Source: Sulfopaludibacter sp035606355
GTDB lineage: Bacteria; Acidobacteriota; Terriglobia; Bryobacterales; Bryobacteraceae
Length of the DNA stretch: 64,000 nt
NCBI GenBank assembly: GCA_035606355.1
Contig: DATNFO010000075.1
Coordinates: forward strand, 1 to 64,000
Direction: 5' to 3'
The notes beneath the pieces were generated by a model. It had not been told where the DNA came from and did no database searches. It saw only the letters and a list, made by a program, of their open reading frames with translations. This document shows positions 51,838 through 60,931 of the stretch, in pieces. The translations under genes were made by a program, and so were the position numbers. Numbering within the stretch: position 1 is the first letter of the stretch; every line of letters begins with the position of its first letter.

Positions 51838-53247
51838 CTAGATGTCGTAGTACAAAGCGAATTCGTAGGGATGAGGACGCAGCCGCACCGCCTCCGCCTC
51901 GTTTTTTCGCTTGTAATCGATGAACGTATCGATCAATTCCTCGGTGAAGACGTCGCCGCGCAGCAGGAATCCGTGATCGTCTTCCAGGCACGTGAGCGCT
52001 TCATCCAGCGACCCCGGCATGGAAGGCACACTCTTCATCTCCTCCGGCGAGAGATCGTAAATATCCTTGTCCAATGGCTCGCCGGGATTGATCTTGTTCA
52101 GCACGCCGTCGAGGCCCGCCATGAGCATCGCGGCAAACGCAAGGTACGGATTCGCCGCCGGATCGGGCGGCCGGAACTCGACGCGCTTGGCCTTCGGACT
52201 CGCCGAGTACATCGGAATGCGGCATGCCGCCGACCGGTTGCGGCGCGAATATGCCAGATTCACAGGGGCCTCATAGCCGGGCACCAGGCGCTTGTAGCTG
52301 TTCGTGGTCGGCGCGATGATGGCCGAAAGCGCGCGCGCGTGCTTCAACAGGCCGCCGATATAGTGCAGGGCCATCTGGCTCAGGCCCGCGTACGAATCGC
52401 CCGCGAACAGCGGCTTGCCATCTTTCCACAGGCTCTGGTGCGTGTGCATGCCGCTGCCGTTATCGCCGTAAATCGGCTTCGGCATAAACGTGACTGTCTT
52501 GCCGTACTGATTCGCCACATTGCGGATGATGTACTTGTACAACATCATGTTATCCGCGGACTTCATCAGCGTGTCAAAGCGCTGATCGATCTCGCACTGC
52601 CCCCCGGTTGCGACCTCGTGGTGGTGACACTCGATGTGCATGCCGCACTCGATCATCGTCTGCACCATCTCGCTGCGCAGGTCCTGATAGTGGTCCGTCG
52701 GCGGAACCGGGAAGTAACCCTCTTTGTAGCGCGGCCGGTAGCCGAGATTGTTTTCACGCCGGCTGGAATTCCAGCGGCCCTCCTCGGCGTCGATGAAATA
52801 AAAACCGGAGTGCTGATTCTGATCGAAGCTGATGTTGTCGAAGATGAAAAACTCCGCCTCTGCTCCGAAATAGGCCGTATCGGCGACGCCGCTGCTGCGC
52901 AGATACATTTCCGCCTTTTGCGCGATCCAACGCGGGTCGCGCTCGTAACGCTGCTTCGTAATCGGGTCCTTGATATCGCCGTACATCACCAGCGTCGGTA
53001 TCTCCGCGAAGGGATCCATGAAAGCGGTATTCGGATCGGGAATCAGCAGCATGTCGCTCTCATGGATCGCGGCCCAGCCGCGAATACTCGAGCCGTCCAT
53101 GCCGAAGCCCTCTTCGAAGCAGTCCTCGCTCAACTGGCTCACCGGATATGAGACATGATGCTGCAAACTCGGGATATCCGTGAAACGCAGGTCCAGTTGG
53201 CGGGCTTCATTGGTCTTGGCAAATTCCAAAACTTCCTGCGGCGTCAT
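51838..53247 (-). CDS. glnA: Glutamine synthetase type I
   Basis: 469 residues, the same length as E. coli GlnA. It has FGMDGSSIRGW, PFFIFDN-like FGAEAEFFIFDN, NGSGMHTHQSLWKDGKPLFAG and VNLAYSRRNRSAACRIP. The adenylylation site is kept: KDIYDLSPEE puts Tyr at residue 397, exactly as in E. coli. Converts glutamate and ammonia to glutamine; the GlnE neighbour fits regulation by adenylylation. Confidence 0.95.
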   Translation of the reverse strand: MTPQEVLEFAKTNEARQLDLRFTDIPSLQHHVSYPVSQLSEDCFEEGFGMDGSSIRGWAAIHESDMLLIPDPNTAFMDPFAEIPTLVMYGDIKDPITKQRYERDPRWIAQKAEMYLRSSGVADTAYFGAEAEFFIFDNISFDQNQHSGFYFIDAEEGRWNSSRRENNLGYRPRYKEGYFPVPPTDHYQDLRSEMVQTMIECGMHIECHHHEVATGGQCEIDQRFDTLMKSADNMMLYKYIIRNVANQYGKTVTFMPKPIYGDNGSGMHTHQSLWKDGKPLFAGDSYAGLSQMALHYIGGLLKHARALSAIIAPTTNSYKRLVPGYEAPVNLAYSRRNRSAACRIPMYSASPKAKRVEFRPPDPAANPYLAFAAMLMAGLDGVLNKINPGEPLDKDIYDLSPEEMKSVPSMPGSLDEALTCLEDDHGFLLRGDVFTEELIDTFIDYKRKNEAEAVRLRPHPYEFALYYDI

Positions 53248-53271
53248 CTTTCCTCCAGCGCGCGCACTCGC

Positions 53272-54630
53272 TCAGGCGCTCACAGGAATTGTCGCATCGC
53301 GCAGCCGCCGGTGCCAAACCGCCAGCAGGATCATGCCGATGAGAATCAACGCGGCGGTGAGCCCCACCCAAATACCTGTGACGCCCCAGCGCAGCGAGAA
53401 GCACATGACGTACACGATAGGCATGCCGATGGCCCAATAGCCCACCAGATGCGCCAGCATTGCGCTGTGTGTATCGCCGAGGCCGCGCAGCGCACCTGTC
53501 GCGACCACTTGCCATCCATCGAACAACTCGAAGAGAGCGGCGATTTGCAGGAGCACTCCACCGGTCGCAATCACCGCCGGGTCCTGTATGAACCAGTGCA
53601 CGATCTGACGCGGCGACAGTTCCATGGCAACTCCGGCGGTCCCCATGAAGATCGCGCTCAGCGCCAGCGCCGTCCATCCGGCATTCGCCACGCCGCCGCG
53701 ATCTCCGCGCCCGACCGCCTGGCCCACGCGCACGGCAGCCGCCGAACTGATGCCCAGCGGCACCATGAACGTGGTCGCGATGCACTGCACCGCGATGCTG
53801 TGCGCCGCAAGTGAAGCCTCATCCAGACGCGCCGCCATCGCCGTCACAATTCCGAAAACCGCGCCTTCAAATAAAATTTGTCCCGACGCCGGCAGACCGA
53901 GCATCGCCAGCGCGCGAATGCGCAGCCACTCCGGCCGCCAGCCCATGTGGAACAGCAGGTTGCCGGAACCGCGCTCCTGCCACGCGATGGCGGCGGCCAG
54001 CACAGCCGCCATATAGACGCGCGAAATGGAGGTGGACCATCCGGAACCTTCCAGCCCCATCGCGGGTGCGCCCCAGTGCCCGTACATGAGCACCCAATTC
54101 CCGAGCACGTTGATGGCGTTGGCGCTCACCAGCGCGAACATCACGGGCTTTACGACGTTCACCGCTTGCAGATAACGCCGGAATGCCGCGTAAAGCAGCA
54201 GGAACGGAATACCCTTCACGAGCGCGTTCAGATACGGCGACATCAGCGCGAGCACGCGGGCGTTCGTTCCCGTCGCCGCCAGCACGGGTATCAACAGCCA
54301 CACGACGGCCATGAGAGGAACGCTCAGCGCAAGCGCCAGCCACACGCCTTGAATGAGCCCGCGCCGGCATTCCTGCGGATTTTTTGCACCGAATGCCTGT
54401 GCGACCAGCGTGTCCATGCCGAGCAGCACACCCATGCCGGCGACCACCACGGGATAGAACACCATCGTGCCCAGGCTGCCTGCCCCCAACGCAGCCGCGC
54501 CAAGCCTGCCCGCCATGATGGTGTCGACGATCCCCATCGCCATCCACCCCAATTCGGCAAGTGCCAGCGGCACCGCGAGCCGCAGCATCGGCCCGAACTC
54601 CTGGCGCATGCTCCGCATCGTGACGCTCAC
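53272..54630 (-). CDS. MATE family efflux transporter
   Basis: 452 residues, about twelve membrane segments. Family pattern MLRLAVPLALAELGWMAMGI then VDTIMAGRLGAAALGAGSLG at the start, repeated in the second half (GLPASGQILFEGAVFGIVTA then MAARLDEASLAAHSIAVQCI). Exports drugs or metabolites using Na+ or H+; the substrate is unknown. GTG start overlaps the xerC stop (GTGA). Confidence 0.9.
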   Translation of the reverse strand: MSVTMRSMRQEFGPMLRLAVPLALAELGWMAMGIVDTIMAGRLGAAALGAGSLGTMVFYPVVVAGMGVLLGMDTLVAQAFGAKNPQECRRGLIQGVWLALALSVPLMAVVWLLIPVLAATGTNARVLALMSPYLNALVKGIPFLLLYAAFRRYLQAVNVVKPVMFALVSANAINVLGNWVLMYGHWGAPAMGLEGSGWSTSISRVYMAAVLAAAIAWQERGSGNLLFHMGWRPEWLRIRALAMLGLPASGQILFEGAVFGIVTAMAARLDEASLAAHSIAVQCIATTFMVPLGISSAAAVRVGQAVGRGDRGGVANAGWTALALSAIFMGTAGVAMELSPRQIVHWFIQDPAVIATGGVLLQIAALFELFDGWQVVATGALRGLGDTHSAMLAHLVGYWAIGMPIVYVMCFSLRWGVTGIWVGLTAALILIGMILLAVWHRRLRDATIPVSA

Positions 54631-55523
54631 GCTTTCGGGTGCGCCTTGTCGTAGACGGCCATCAGGTCCGTGAGGGAAACCTGTGTGTATTTCTGAGTGG
54701 TCGAGAGGCGCGCGTGTCCCAGCAATTCCTGTATCGCTCGCAGGTCCGCGCCCGCTGCGAGCAGGTGCGTCGCATAGGCATGGCGAAAGCTGTGCGGATG
54801 CACGGACGGGTCTCCGGTCAAATACGTCGCGTACATCTTCACAATCCCCGCGATACCGCGTGCCGTCAGCCTAGCGCCGCGGAAGTTCAGAAACACCGCG
54901 TGCTCGTCGCGCTTTACGGGCCGCTCAGTAAGATATCGCTCCAGGGACTCGGCGGCTTTGGTGGTCATTGGAACCTGCCGCTCTTTGCGGCCTTTGCCGC
55001 GCACACGAATCCAGCCTTCACTTCGGTCAAGATCCTGAAGATCCAGCCCGGCAAGCTCACTCACGCGCACGCCGCAGCCGTACAGCATTTCGAAAATCGC
55101 ACGGTCGCGCGAAGGGAACGGCCGCTCCAGTTTGTTGTTGGCGACTCCATCGACCAACGTGTTCACCTGCTCCGCGCTCATCACGTCGGGCAGTTTTTTC
55201 GGAGTTTTCGGCAGACGCAACAACCGCGCCACATTCACCAGCACGATTCCTTCGCGCACCATGAACTGAAAGAGTCCGCGGACCGCCGCCACCTTCCGCC
55301 GGACGGTCACTGCACTCAGCCGCGCGCGATACAGATCCGCCATCCACTCGCGCATAAGCAGCAGATCGATCGCCGCGGGCTCCGGCGGATCGAGATCGGG
55401 CGGCGAGAGAAACTCGATGAGTTGCCGGAGATCCGCTTCGTACGCGGTCACCGTATGCGCCGATGCGCCTTCGCGCGCCAGCCCCTCCAGATACCGCTTG
55501 ATTTGTTCCGCCAGGCCGCTCAT
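54627..55523 (-). CDS. xerC: Tyrosine recombinase XerC
   Basis: 298 residues: Arg in YGCGVRVSELAGL, Lys in RGKGRKERQVPM, HxxR in HSFRHAYATHL, His in LLGHARLSTTQ and Tyr in KYTQV. The ending VYDKAHPKA is typical of XerC. With XerD (20856) it resolves chromosome dimers. It overlaps trmFO (55520-55523) and the MATE gene by four bases each, so it is cotranscribed with both. This trmFO-xerC pairing is seen in many bacteria. Confidence 0.92.
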   Translation of the reverse strand: MSGLAEQIKRYLEGLAREGASAHTVTAYEADLRQLIEFLSPPDLDPPEPAAIDLLLMREWMADLYRARLSAVTVRRKVAAVRGLFQFMVREGIVLVNVARLLRLPKTPKKLPDVMSAEQVNTLVDGVANNKLERPFPSRDRAIFEMLYGCGVRVSELAGLDLQDLDRSEGWIRVRGKGRKERQVPMTTKAAESLERYLTERPVKRDEHAVFLNFRGARLTARGIAGIVKMYATYLTGDPSVHPHSFRHAYATHLLAAGADLRAIQELLGHARLSTTQKYTQVSLTDLMAVYDKAHPKA

Positions 55524-56866
55524 GCCTTGGTCCGCACCCGGTCGAGGTACTCATCCAAACTCACCAGCGCGCGACGGCACACTTCGGCATGACGCGCCTG
55601 CTTGTCGCGTCTCAGCCTCTGCCGCGTCTCTTCATCGAGCTGCGGGAGCAGGTCAAAGGTGATATTCGCAGGCTGATAATTCTTCGCGTCCGCCGCCGAG
55701 ATGTAATTGCAGAGCGACCCGAGTGCCGTCTCTCGTGGCGGCGCAACCGCCGGCTCTCCGGCGGCGATCGAAGCCGCGTGCATTCCGGCCATCAATCCCG
55801 TGGCGATCGCTTCGACATATCCCTCCACGCCGGAGATCTGTCCCGCGAACAACACGTCCGGCCGCGATTTCAACTGCAATGTGGGCGCGAGCAGGGACGG
55901 AGCGTTGATATAGGTGTTGCGGTGAATCTGCCCGTAACGCAGAAACTCGGCGCGTTCCAGACCGGGAATCATGCGCAGGATGCGCGCCTGCTCGCCAAAC
56001 TTCAGATGGTTCTGAAAACCGACTAGATTAAAACTGTCCGCGCGCAGATTCTCCTGCCGCAACTGCACCGCGGCATAAGGACGCCTGCCCGTGCGAGGGT
56101 CCGTGAGTCCCATCGGCTTCATCGGACCGAAGCGCAGCGTCTCGCGGCCTCTGCGCGCGAGCTCCTCGATCGGCAGGCACGCTTCGAAGAAGGGCGTATC
56201 TTCCTCCGCCACATGTCCGGACACGGCTTCCGCCTTCAGCAATTCCTCCACGAACGCTTCGTACTGCGGACGATCCATCGGGCAGTTCAGATAATCGTCC
56301 GTGCCGCCGGCCGACTTGCCGTAGCGCGAAGCCCAGAACGCCACCGTCGTATCGACGGAATCGGCATCTACGATCGGGCTGATGCTGTCGTAGAAAAACA
56401 GCCGCTCGCTTCCCGTGAGGCGCGCGATCTCCGCGGCAAGCGCATCACTCGTCAACGGACCTGTCGCAATTACAGTGATCGCGTCCCCGGAAATGGCAGT
56501 GACTTCCTCGCGGCGCAGCTCAATGCGGCTCTCGCCGGCGATGGCGGAGGCGATCTCATTCGAAAAAATTTCACGATCCACCGTGAGCGCCTGGCCGCCG
56601 GGGACACGCGCTTTCTGCGCCGCGTGCATCAGCAGCGAGTCCAGCCTGCGCAGTTCTTCCTTCAACAGCCACGGCGCCGTGGACTCCGATTCGCTCTTCA
56701 GCGAATTGCTGCAAACAAGCTCCGCGAGATTGCCTGTGCGATGCGCGGGCGTGCTCTTGACAGGTCTCATCTCATGCAGCACCACGCGGAAGCCGCGCTG
56801 CGAAGCCTGCCATGCAGCTTCGGTTCCGGCGAGTCCGCCGCCGATGATGTGAATCGATTCCTTCAC
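55520..56866 (-). CDS. trmFO: Methylenetetrahydrofolate-tRNA (uracil-5-)-methyltransferase
   Basis: 448 residues. FAD motif HIIGGGLAGTEAAWQASQRG then FRVVLHEMRP, NLAELVCSNSLKSES, and LFAGQISGVEGYVEAIATGL at the C-terminal half. It methylates U54 in the T-loop of tRNA using folate. Its stop overlaps xerC by four bases. Divergent from the H1-like gene with a 111-base gap. Confidence 0.92.
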   Translation of the reverse strand: MKESIHIIGGGLAGTEAAWQASQRGFRVVLHEMRPVKSTPAHRTGNLAELVCSNSLKSESESTAPWLLKEELRRLDSLLMHAAQKARVPGGQALTVDREIFSNEIASAIAGESRIELRREEVTAISGDAITVIATGPLTSDALAAEIARLTGSERLFFYDSISPIVDADSVDTTVAFWASRYGKSAGGTDDYLNCPMDRPQYEAFVEELLKAEAVSGHVAEEDTPFFEACLPIEELARRGRETLRFGPMKPMGLTDPRTGRRPYAAVQLRQENLRADSFNLVGFQNHLKFGEQARILRMIPGLERAEFLRYGQIHRNTYINAPSLLAPTLQLKSRPDVLFAGQISGVEGYVEAIATGLMAGMHAASIAAGEPAVAPPRETALGSLCNYISAADAKNYQPANITFDLLPQLDEETRQRLRRDKQARHAEVCRRALVSLDEYLDRVRTKA

Positions 56867-56977
56867 GCTTGACCCCGTCCCTTCAGGATACTCACTTCCC
56901 TTGCCGTGCGATTTCTTCCGAAGTTTTTATAGTGATTTTCCGCAACGTACTTTATACTTCGAAAAGGGAGAATCACT

Positions 56978-57130
56978 ATGGCAACAAAAAAGACTGCAAC
57001 ATCTAAAACCGCAAGCAAGAAAACCGCAACGAAGAAAACCGCTTCAAAGGGCGCTGCCAAGAAGACCGCTGCAAAGAAGAAGGCGCCTGCGAAGAAGGCT
57101 GCAAAGAAGTCCGCGACTAAGAAGAAGTAA
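56978..57130 (+). CDS. Histone H1-like Lys/Ala-rich protein
   Basis: 50 residues, read from the sequence: MATKKTATSKTASKKTATKK and further KK/TA/AK repeats to the TAA at 57128-57130. About 40 percent lysine, no tryptophan or aromatic residue. A GGGAG ribosome site lies about 8 bases upstream, and a TATACT -10-like box (56953-56958). Such tails resemble eukaryotic H1 C-termini and bacterial Hc1/AlgP-type DNA-binding proteins. It would compact DNA or bind RNA; activity unproven. It was too short for a usual gene cutoff. Confidence 0.75.
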   Translation: MATKKTATSKTASKKTATKKTASKGAAKKTAAKKKAPAKKAAKKSATKKK

Positions 57131-57137
57131 CACTCCG

Positions 57138-57659
57138 ATGCCCTCAGCCGACCGCATTTTCCTCGACTACTCGTCGCACAAGCTGCATCAGCTTGAAGAG
57201 CGGATCGAGACTTGCCTCACGGCGCTTAGCGATCGTCAGATCTGGGCGCGAGGCGGTGACAACGAAAACGCGGTCGGCAATCTCGTGTTGCATCTTGCCG
57301 GGAATGTTCGTCAGTGGATCGTCTCAGGCGTCGGCGGCCAACCCGACAGTCGCCAGCGCGATGGCGAGTTCGCCGCGCGCGGCGGCGTGCCCGCAACAGA
57401 ATTACTCACGAGCCTGCGCACTACGGTGGAAGAGGCTGCCGCGATCATCGGCGAGGTGACGCCCGAACGGTTGGTCGAACCGCTCACCATTCAGGGTTAT
57501 GAAGTCACGGTCCTCGAAGCCATCGCCCACGTGGTAGAGCATTTTTCGATGCACACGGGCCAGATTATCTTCGCCACCAAGATGCTCACCGGAGCCGACC
57601 TCGGCTTTTACCGCCACCTGAGCGGCAATTCCCACACGCACGACGAAGTTACGCCGTAA
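57138..57659 (+). CDS. DinB-like (DUF1572-type) protein
   Basis: 173 residues from ATG 57138. DUF1572/DinB-type pattern: FLDYSSHKLHQLEERIETCL, NAVGNLVLHLAGNVRQWIVS with a conserved His, and LEAIAHVVEHFSMHTGQIIF with a second and third His. The three histidines should bind a metal, as in DinB/YfiT enzymes. Function in the cell is not known; thiol transferase or damage-response roles are known in the family. It lies 7 bases after the H1-like gene. Confidence 0.8.
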   Translation: MPSADRIFLDYSSHKLHQLEERIETCLTALSDRQIWARGGDNENAVGNLVLHLAGNVRQWIVSGVGGQPDSRQRDGEFAARGGVPATELLTSLRTTVEEAAAIIGEVTPERLVEPLTIQGYEVTVLEAIAHVVEHFSMHTGQIIFATKMLTGADLGFYRHLSGNSHTHDEVTP

Positions 57660-57661
57660 CT

Positions 57662-58501
57662 TCAGACCTTCAGCGTCTCTGCAAGTTTTTCCGCCGGTAC
57701 CCGCAAACCCACAAAGAACGTGCCGAACAGGGCATACACTGCGCTCACTTCGTCGAAGCGCATTTCGTAAATCAACTTTTTGAACACCAGCGGATCCTCG
57801 GCGAAGAGGTCCACGCCCCACTCCCAATCGTCGAAGCCGATGGAACCCGTAATGATCTGCCGCACTTCGCCCGCGTACCTCCGGCCAATCATGCCGTGTT
57901 CGTGCATCATGCGCTGGCGATCCTCCATCGCTTCGGTGTACCAGTTCTTGGCTTCGCCGCGCTTTCGATCCATCGGGTAGAAGCACAGGTACTTCGCCGC
58001 GGGAATCTCCGGCCACAGCCGCGGAGCCATTGCCGCGCGCTGCCGCGCCAGCACCTCGCCGATCTCCTTCTGCCACTCGTCGGAATTCGGCTGCACTCCT
58101 TTATCGCGAAGCGACGCATACACCTTGGACGTGGATTCGTACAGCCCCAGCTCCACCATCGAAACGTAGGACGTCGCGTGCTCCAGGTAATCGCTGAGGC
58201 CCAGCCGCGCGACTTCCAACTGCGCTTCGTTCAACTCCTCGAAGCTGCGCCGGAAATGCACCAGCATCAGGTCGCCCTTGTGGCCGAGCAGCGAAAAGAT
58301 CGCGCTCTGCCGTCCTTCCGCAGGTTTCTCCATTCGTCCGAGCACGCCCGCGGCCTCGTGCACCAACGCTGCCCGCTTCTCCGCTTCCAGCGCGCGCCAC
58401 GCGGACCATCGGAAGCGCATCATCTGATGCAGCACGCTAGCGCCTTCCACGGTAAGCGGAACGGGAGGCAAACTTGCAGCAGCACTCGTCTCTGGGGTCA
58501 T
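57662..58501 (-). CDS. hemQ: Coproheme decarboxylase-like protein (HemQ / chlorite dismutase family)
   Basis: 279 residues from ATG 58501. Family signatures: LCFYPMDRKRGEAKNWYTEA with the conserved Tyr, then MMHEHGMIGRRYAGEVRQII with the heme-ligand His, and SIGFDDWEWGVDLFAEDPLV. HemQ converts coproheme to heme in the coproporphyrin-dependent pathway. It ends convergently 2 bases from the DinB-like gene and lies 7 bases after fliJ on the same strand, so it may be transcribed with the flagellar operon. Confidence 0.88.
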   Translation of the reverse strand: MTPETSAAASLPPVPLTVEGASVLHQMMRFRWSAWRALEAEKRAALVHEAAGVLGRMEKPAEGRQSAIFSLLGHKGDLMLVHFRRSFEELNEAQLEVARLGLSDYLEHATSYVSMVELGLYESTSKVYASLRDKGVQPNSDEWQKEIGEVLARQRAAMAPRLWPEIPAAKYLCFYPMDRKRGEAKNWYTEAMEDRQRMMHEHGMIGRRYAGEVRQIITGSIGFDDWEWGVDLFAEDPLVFKKLIYEMRFDEVSAVYALFGTFFVGLRVPAEKLAETLKV

Positions 58502-58508
58502 AAGGCTA

Positions 58509-58946
58509 TTATGCCTGCCCTCGCACCCAGCGCGCCAGATACGATTCCGCGGCAGCCTCTTCCAGTTCGACATCGCACTCCGCCTGCCACTCCGCGCGGC
58601 GGCGTTCGCCGAGCCGTTCGAGAAGTCGGCATCTGCGCCTCGCTTCCATCAATTCGCGCTGCGCATCCTGCACTCTCTTCTGCGCCTCGTCACGCCGGGT
58701 CAGCAGATCGCCGTCCAGTTTCTTCACCTGCTTGCGATAGTTCGAGAGCGCCGATAAATCGCAGCCGCGCACCGCGCCCCGCCGCACCTCCAGTTCCGCG
58801 GATTCCGCTTCCCGCGCAAGGTCGCGGCGTGCTTCATCGATCGCCAATACCGCCGATGTCTCGCGCTTGTAGCCCGCCTCTGCCAACTCCAGTTCGGTCT
58901 GCCGCCACTCCAGCACCTTTTGTAGCGAGAATCGGAAGCTCTTCAT
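58509..58946 (-). CDS. fliJ: Flagellar export protein FliJ-like
   Basis: 145 residues, almost wholly coiled coil, opening FSLQKVLEWRQTELELAEAG and continuing in long charged helices to the end. This is the length and structure of FliJ, the FliI-FliH accessory that promotes export of flagellar subunits. It follows fliI by six bases. Sequence identity alone would be weak, but the operon makes it firm. Confidence 0.8.
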   Translation of the reverse strand: MKSFRFSLQKVLEWRQTELELAEAGYKRETSAVLAIDEARRDLAREAESAELEVRRGAVRGCDLSALSNYRKQVKKLDGDLLTRRDEAQKRVQDAQRELMEARRRCRLLERLGERRRAEWQAECDVELEEAAAESYLARWVRGQA

Positions 58947-58952
58947 GCGCGC

Positions 58953-60287
58953 TTACCTCCGTTCCGCCTCCAGCGCCTGGCCGAGGCCCTCCAGCCGCTG
59001 CAATGTCTCTTCGATCGGCGTCTGCGCAATGTGGTCCTGGCGCAAAAAGTCGAGCATTTCCGGCCGGAGCTTGATACTCGCATCGAGCATTGGATTCGAC
59101 CCCGACACATACGCGCCTAACTGAATCAGATCCTCCGAATCGCGATACGCAGCCAGCGCTTCCCGCAGTTTTCGCGCGGCGGCTTTCTGCGGATCTGTCG
59201 AGATCGCGCTGCTCAACCTGCTCACCGAGTGCAAAATGTCGATCGCCGGATAATGTCCCTGCGCCGCAAGCTGCCGCGAGAGAATGATGTGCCCATCCAG
59301 AATCGAACGCACAGCGTCGCAGATCGGCTCGTTGAAGTCGTCGCCTTCCACGAGCACGGTGAAGAATCCCGTGATGGAGCCGCGTTTGAAATTCCCGGCT
59401 CGCTCCAGCACCTTCGGCAGCATGTTGAATACCGAGGGCGTGTATCCCTTCTGACTGGGAGGCTCGCCGGCAGCCAACCCGATCTCACGCTGCGCCATCG
59501 CCAGGCGCGTGACCGAATCCATGACGAGCAGCACATTGGCGCCCTGGTCGCGAAAGTACTCGGCCACCGCGAGCGCCACAAAACATGCGCGCACCCGCAG
59601 CGGCGCGGGACGCTCACTGGTCGCGCACACCACGACGCTGCGCTTCCGTCCCTCCGGACCCAGCTCGTTTTCCAGAAATCCACGCACCTCGCGATTGCGC
59701 TCGCCGATCATTCCGATCACGGTCACGTCCGCCGAGTTGTGCCGCGACATGGACCCGAGCAGGGTGCTCTTCCCAACTCCGCTCCCGCCGAAGATTCCCA
59801 GGCGCTGCCCTTTGCCGCACGGCAGCAGCGCGTCGATGGCGCGTATGCCGGTCACCAACGGTTCGGTGATATGCTCACGGTCCAGCGGATTCGTCGGTGT
59901 GCCGTACAGTGAGTAGGTATCCTCGACCTCGATCGGCGGTCCAGCGTCCATCGGCCTGCCGAACCCATCGATCACTCTCCCTAGCAACCCGCGGCCCACC
60001 TCCACGCTCGCATCCTCGCTCCGCGCTGCCACCGCGTCTCCCAGTTGCAAACCATCGATCTCTTCCAGCGGCATGGCCAGCACGCGGCCGTCGCGGAAGC
60101 CGATTACCTGAGTGCGAATCCGCCGCCCCGACGATGTGGTTACTTCGCAGAAGTCGCCGATGGCAACATTCGGACCGCGCGATTCGATCAGCAGCCCGAC
60201 CACTTCAGTGACGTTGCCGGTCCACCGGTATTGCGGCGCGCGCTGCACTTCAGCCAGGTACGGTTCCAGCGAAATTCGTTCGATCAT
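58953..60287 (-). CDS. fliI: Flagellar export ATPase FliI
   Basis: 444 residues. P-loop LGIFGGSGVGKSTLLGSM, the ATPase signatures LLVMDSVTRLAMAQREIGLA, GEPPSQKGYTPSVFNMLPKV and LSRQLAAQGHYPAIDILHSV. Powers export of flagellar proteins through the type III gate. ATGA overlap with fliH (60284-60287). Confidence 0.94.
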   Translation of the reverse strand: MIERISLEPYLAEVQRAPQYRWTGNVTEVVGLLIESRGPNVAIGDFCEVTTSSGRRIRTQVIGFRDGRVLAMPLEEIDGLQLGDAVAARSEDASVEVGRGLLGRVIDGFGRPMDAGPPIEVEDTYSLYGTPTNPLDREHITEPLVTGIRAIDALLPCGKGQRLGIFGGSGVGKSTLLGSMSRHNSADVTVIGMIGERNREVRGFLENELGPEGRKRSVVVCATSERPAPLRVRACFVALAVAEYFRDQGANVLLVMDSVTRLAMAQREIGLAAGEPPSQKGYTPSVFNMLPKVLERAGNFKRGSITGFFTVLVEGDDFNEPICDAVRSILDGHIILSRQLAAQGHYPAIDILHSVSRLSSAISTDPQKAAARKLREALAAYRDSEDLIQLGAYVSGSNPMLDASIKLRPEMLDFLRQDHIAQTPIEETLQRLEGLGQALEAERR

Positions 60288-60931
60288 GAGTGCTGCCTCA
60301 AACGGTCGGCGAGTCCGCGCTCGATCTCCTGCAACTGCGTCTCGAGCGATGCGTCCAGATTTCCGCGCTGCGTTTCAAACACCACCGCGCCCGGCTCACA
60401 CCCTGCGTCCGCCACCACTTCCACGTTGGATGTCACTCCACTCCGATCCACGTACTGTTTCACCTGCGGCGCATGCGCGGGATGCACACGCACCCGGCAA
60501 ATCTCCTGAGCCTGCAATTTTTCCAGTGCTCCGAGCACCAGTCCGCGCAATGCATCCGGATCCACAGCGAGCTCCCGCCTCAGGACCCGCCTGGCAATTG
60601 CCACCGATAAGCGGACCAGGTCGCCTTCGGCTTCCCGGCGCAACCGCCCGCGCAGATGCGCCATCTCTTCAATAGACCGCGCCAGCCGCTCCAATACAGG
60701 CTGTACTTCCGCCGCCGCGCGGTTTCGCCCAGCCGCCTCACCCTCGCGCCGTCCGGCGACGCGAGCCTCTTCCACCCGCCGCTCCCACTCGCGCTGCATC
60801 GGGGGTGTGTCCATTTGAGAATCCGGCTGACCCTGCCAGTGGCTCTGCCCGGCTTGCGACTCGCCGACCCTGCGCCATACCATCGCGTCCGCCGCCTTAC
60901 CGTCCTCCGGCAGGAACAGCCTAGACGACAT
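60284..60931 (-). CDS. fliH: Flagellar assembly protein FliH
   Basis: 215 residues from ATG 60931 (MSSRLFLPEDGK). It overlaps the fliG stop by 11 bases. A polar N-terminus, then a long coiled coil (REGEAAGRNRAAAEVQPVLE), and a C-terminal part (ALRGLVLGALEKLQAQEICR) with a Cys. FliH links FliI to the export apparatus. Identified by place, coiled coil and length, since FliH diverges quickly. Confidence 0.82.
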   Translation of the reverse strand: MSSRLFLPEDGKAADAMVWRRVGESQAGQSHWQGQPDSQMDTPPMQREWERRVEEARVAGRREGEAAGRNRAAAEVQPVLERLARSIEEMAHLRGRLRREAEGDLVRLSVAIARRVLRRELAVDPDALRGLVLGALEKLQAQEICRVRVHPAHAPQVKQYVDRSGVTSNVEVVADAGCEPGAVVFETQRGNLDASLETQLQEIERGLADRLRQHS

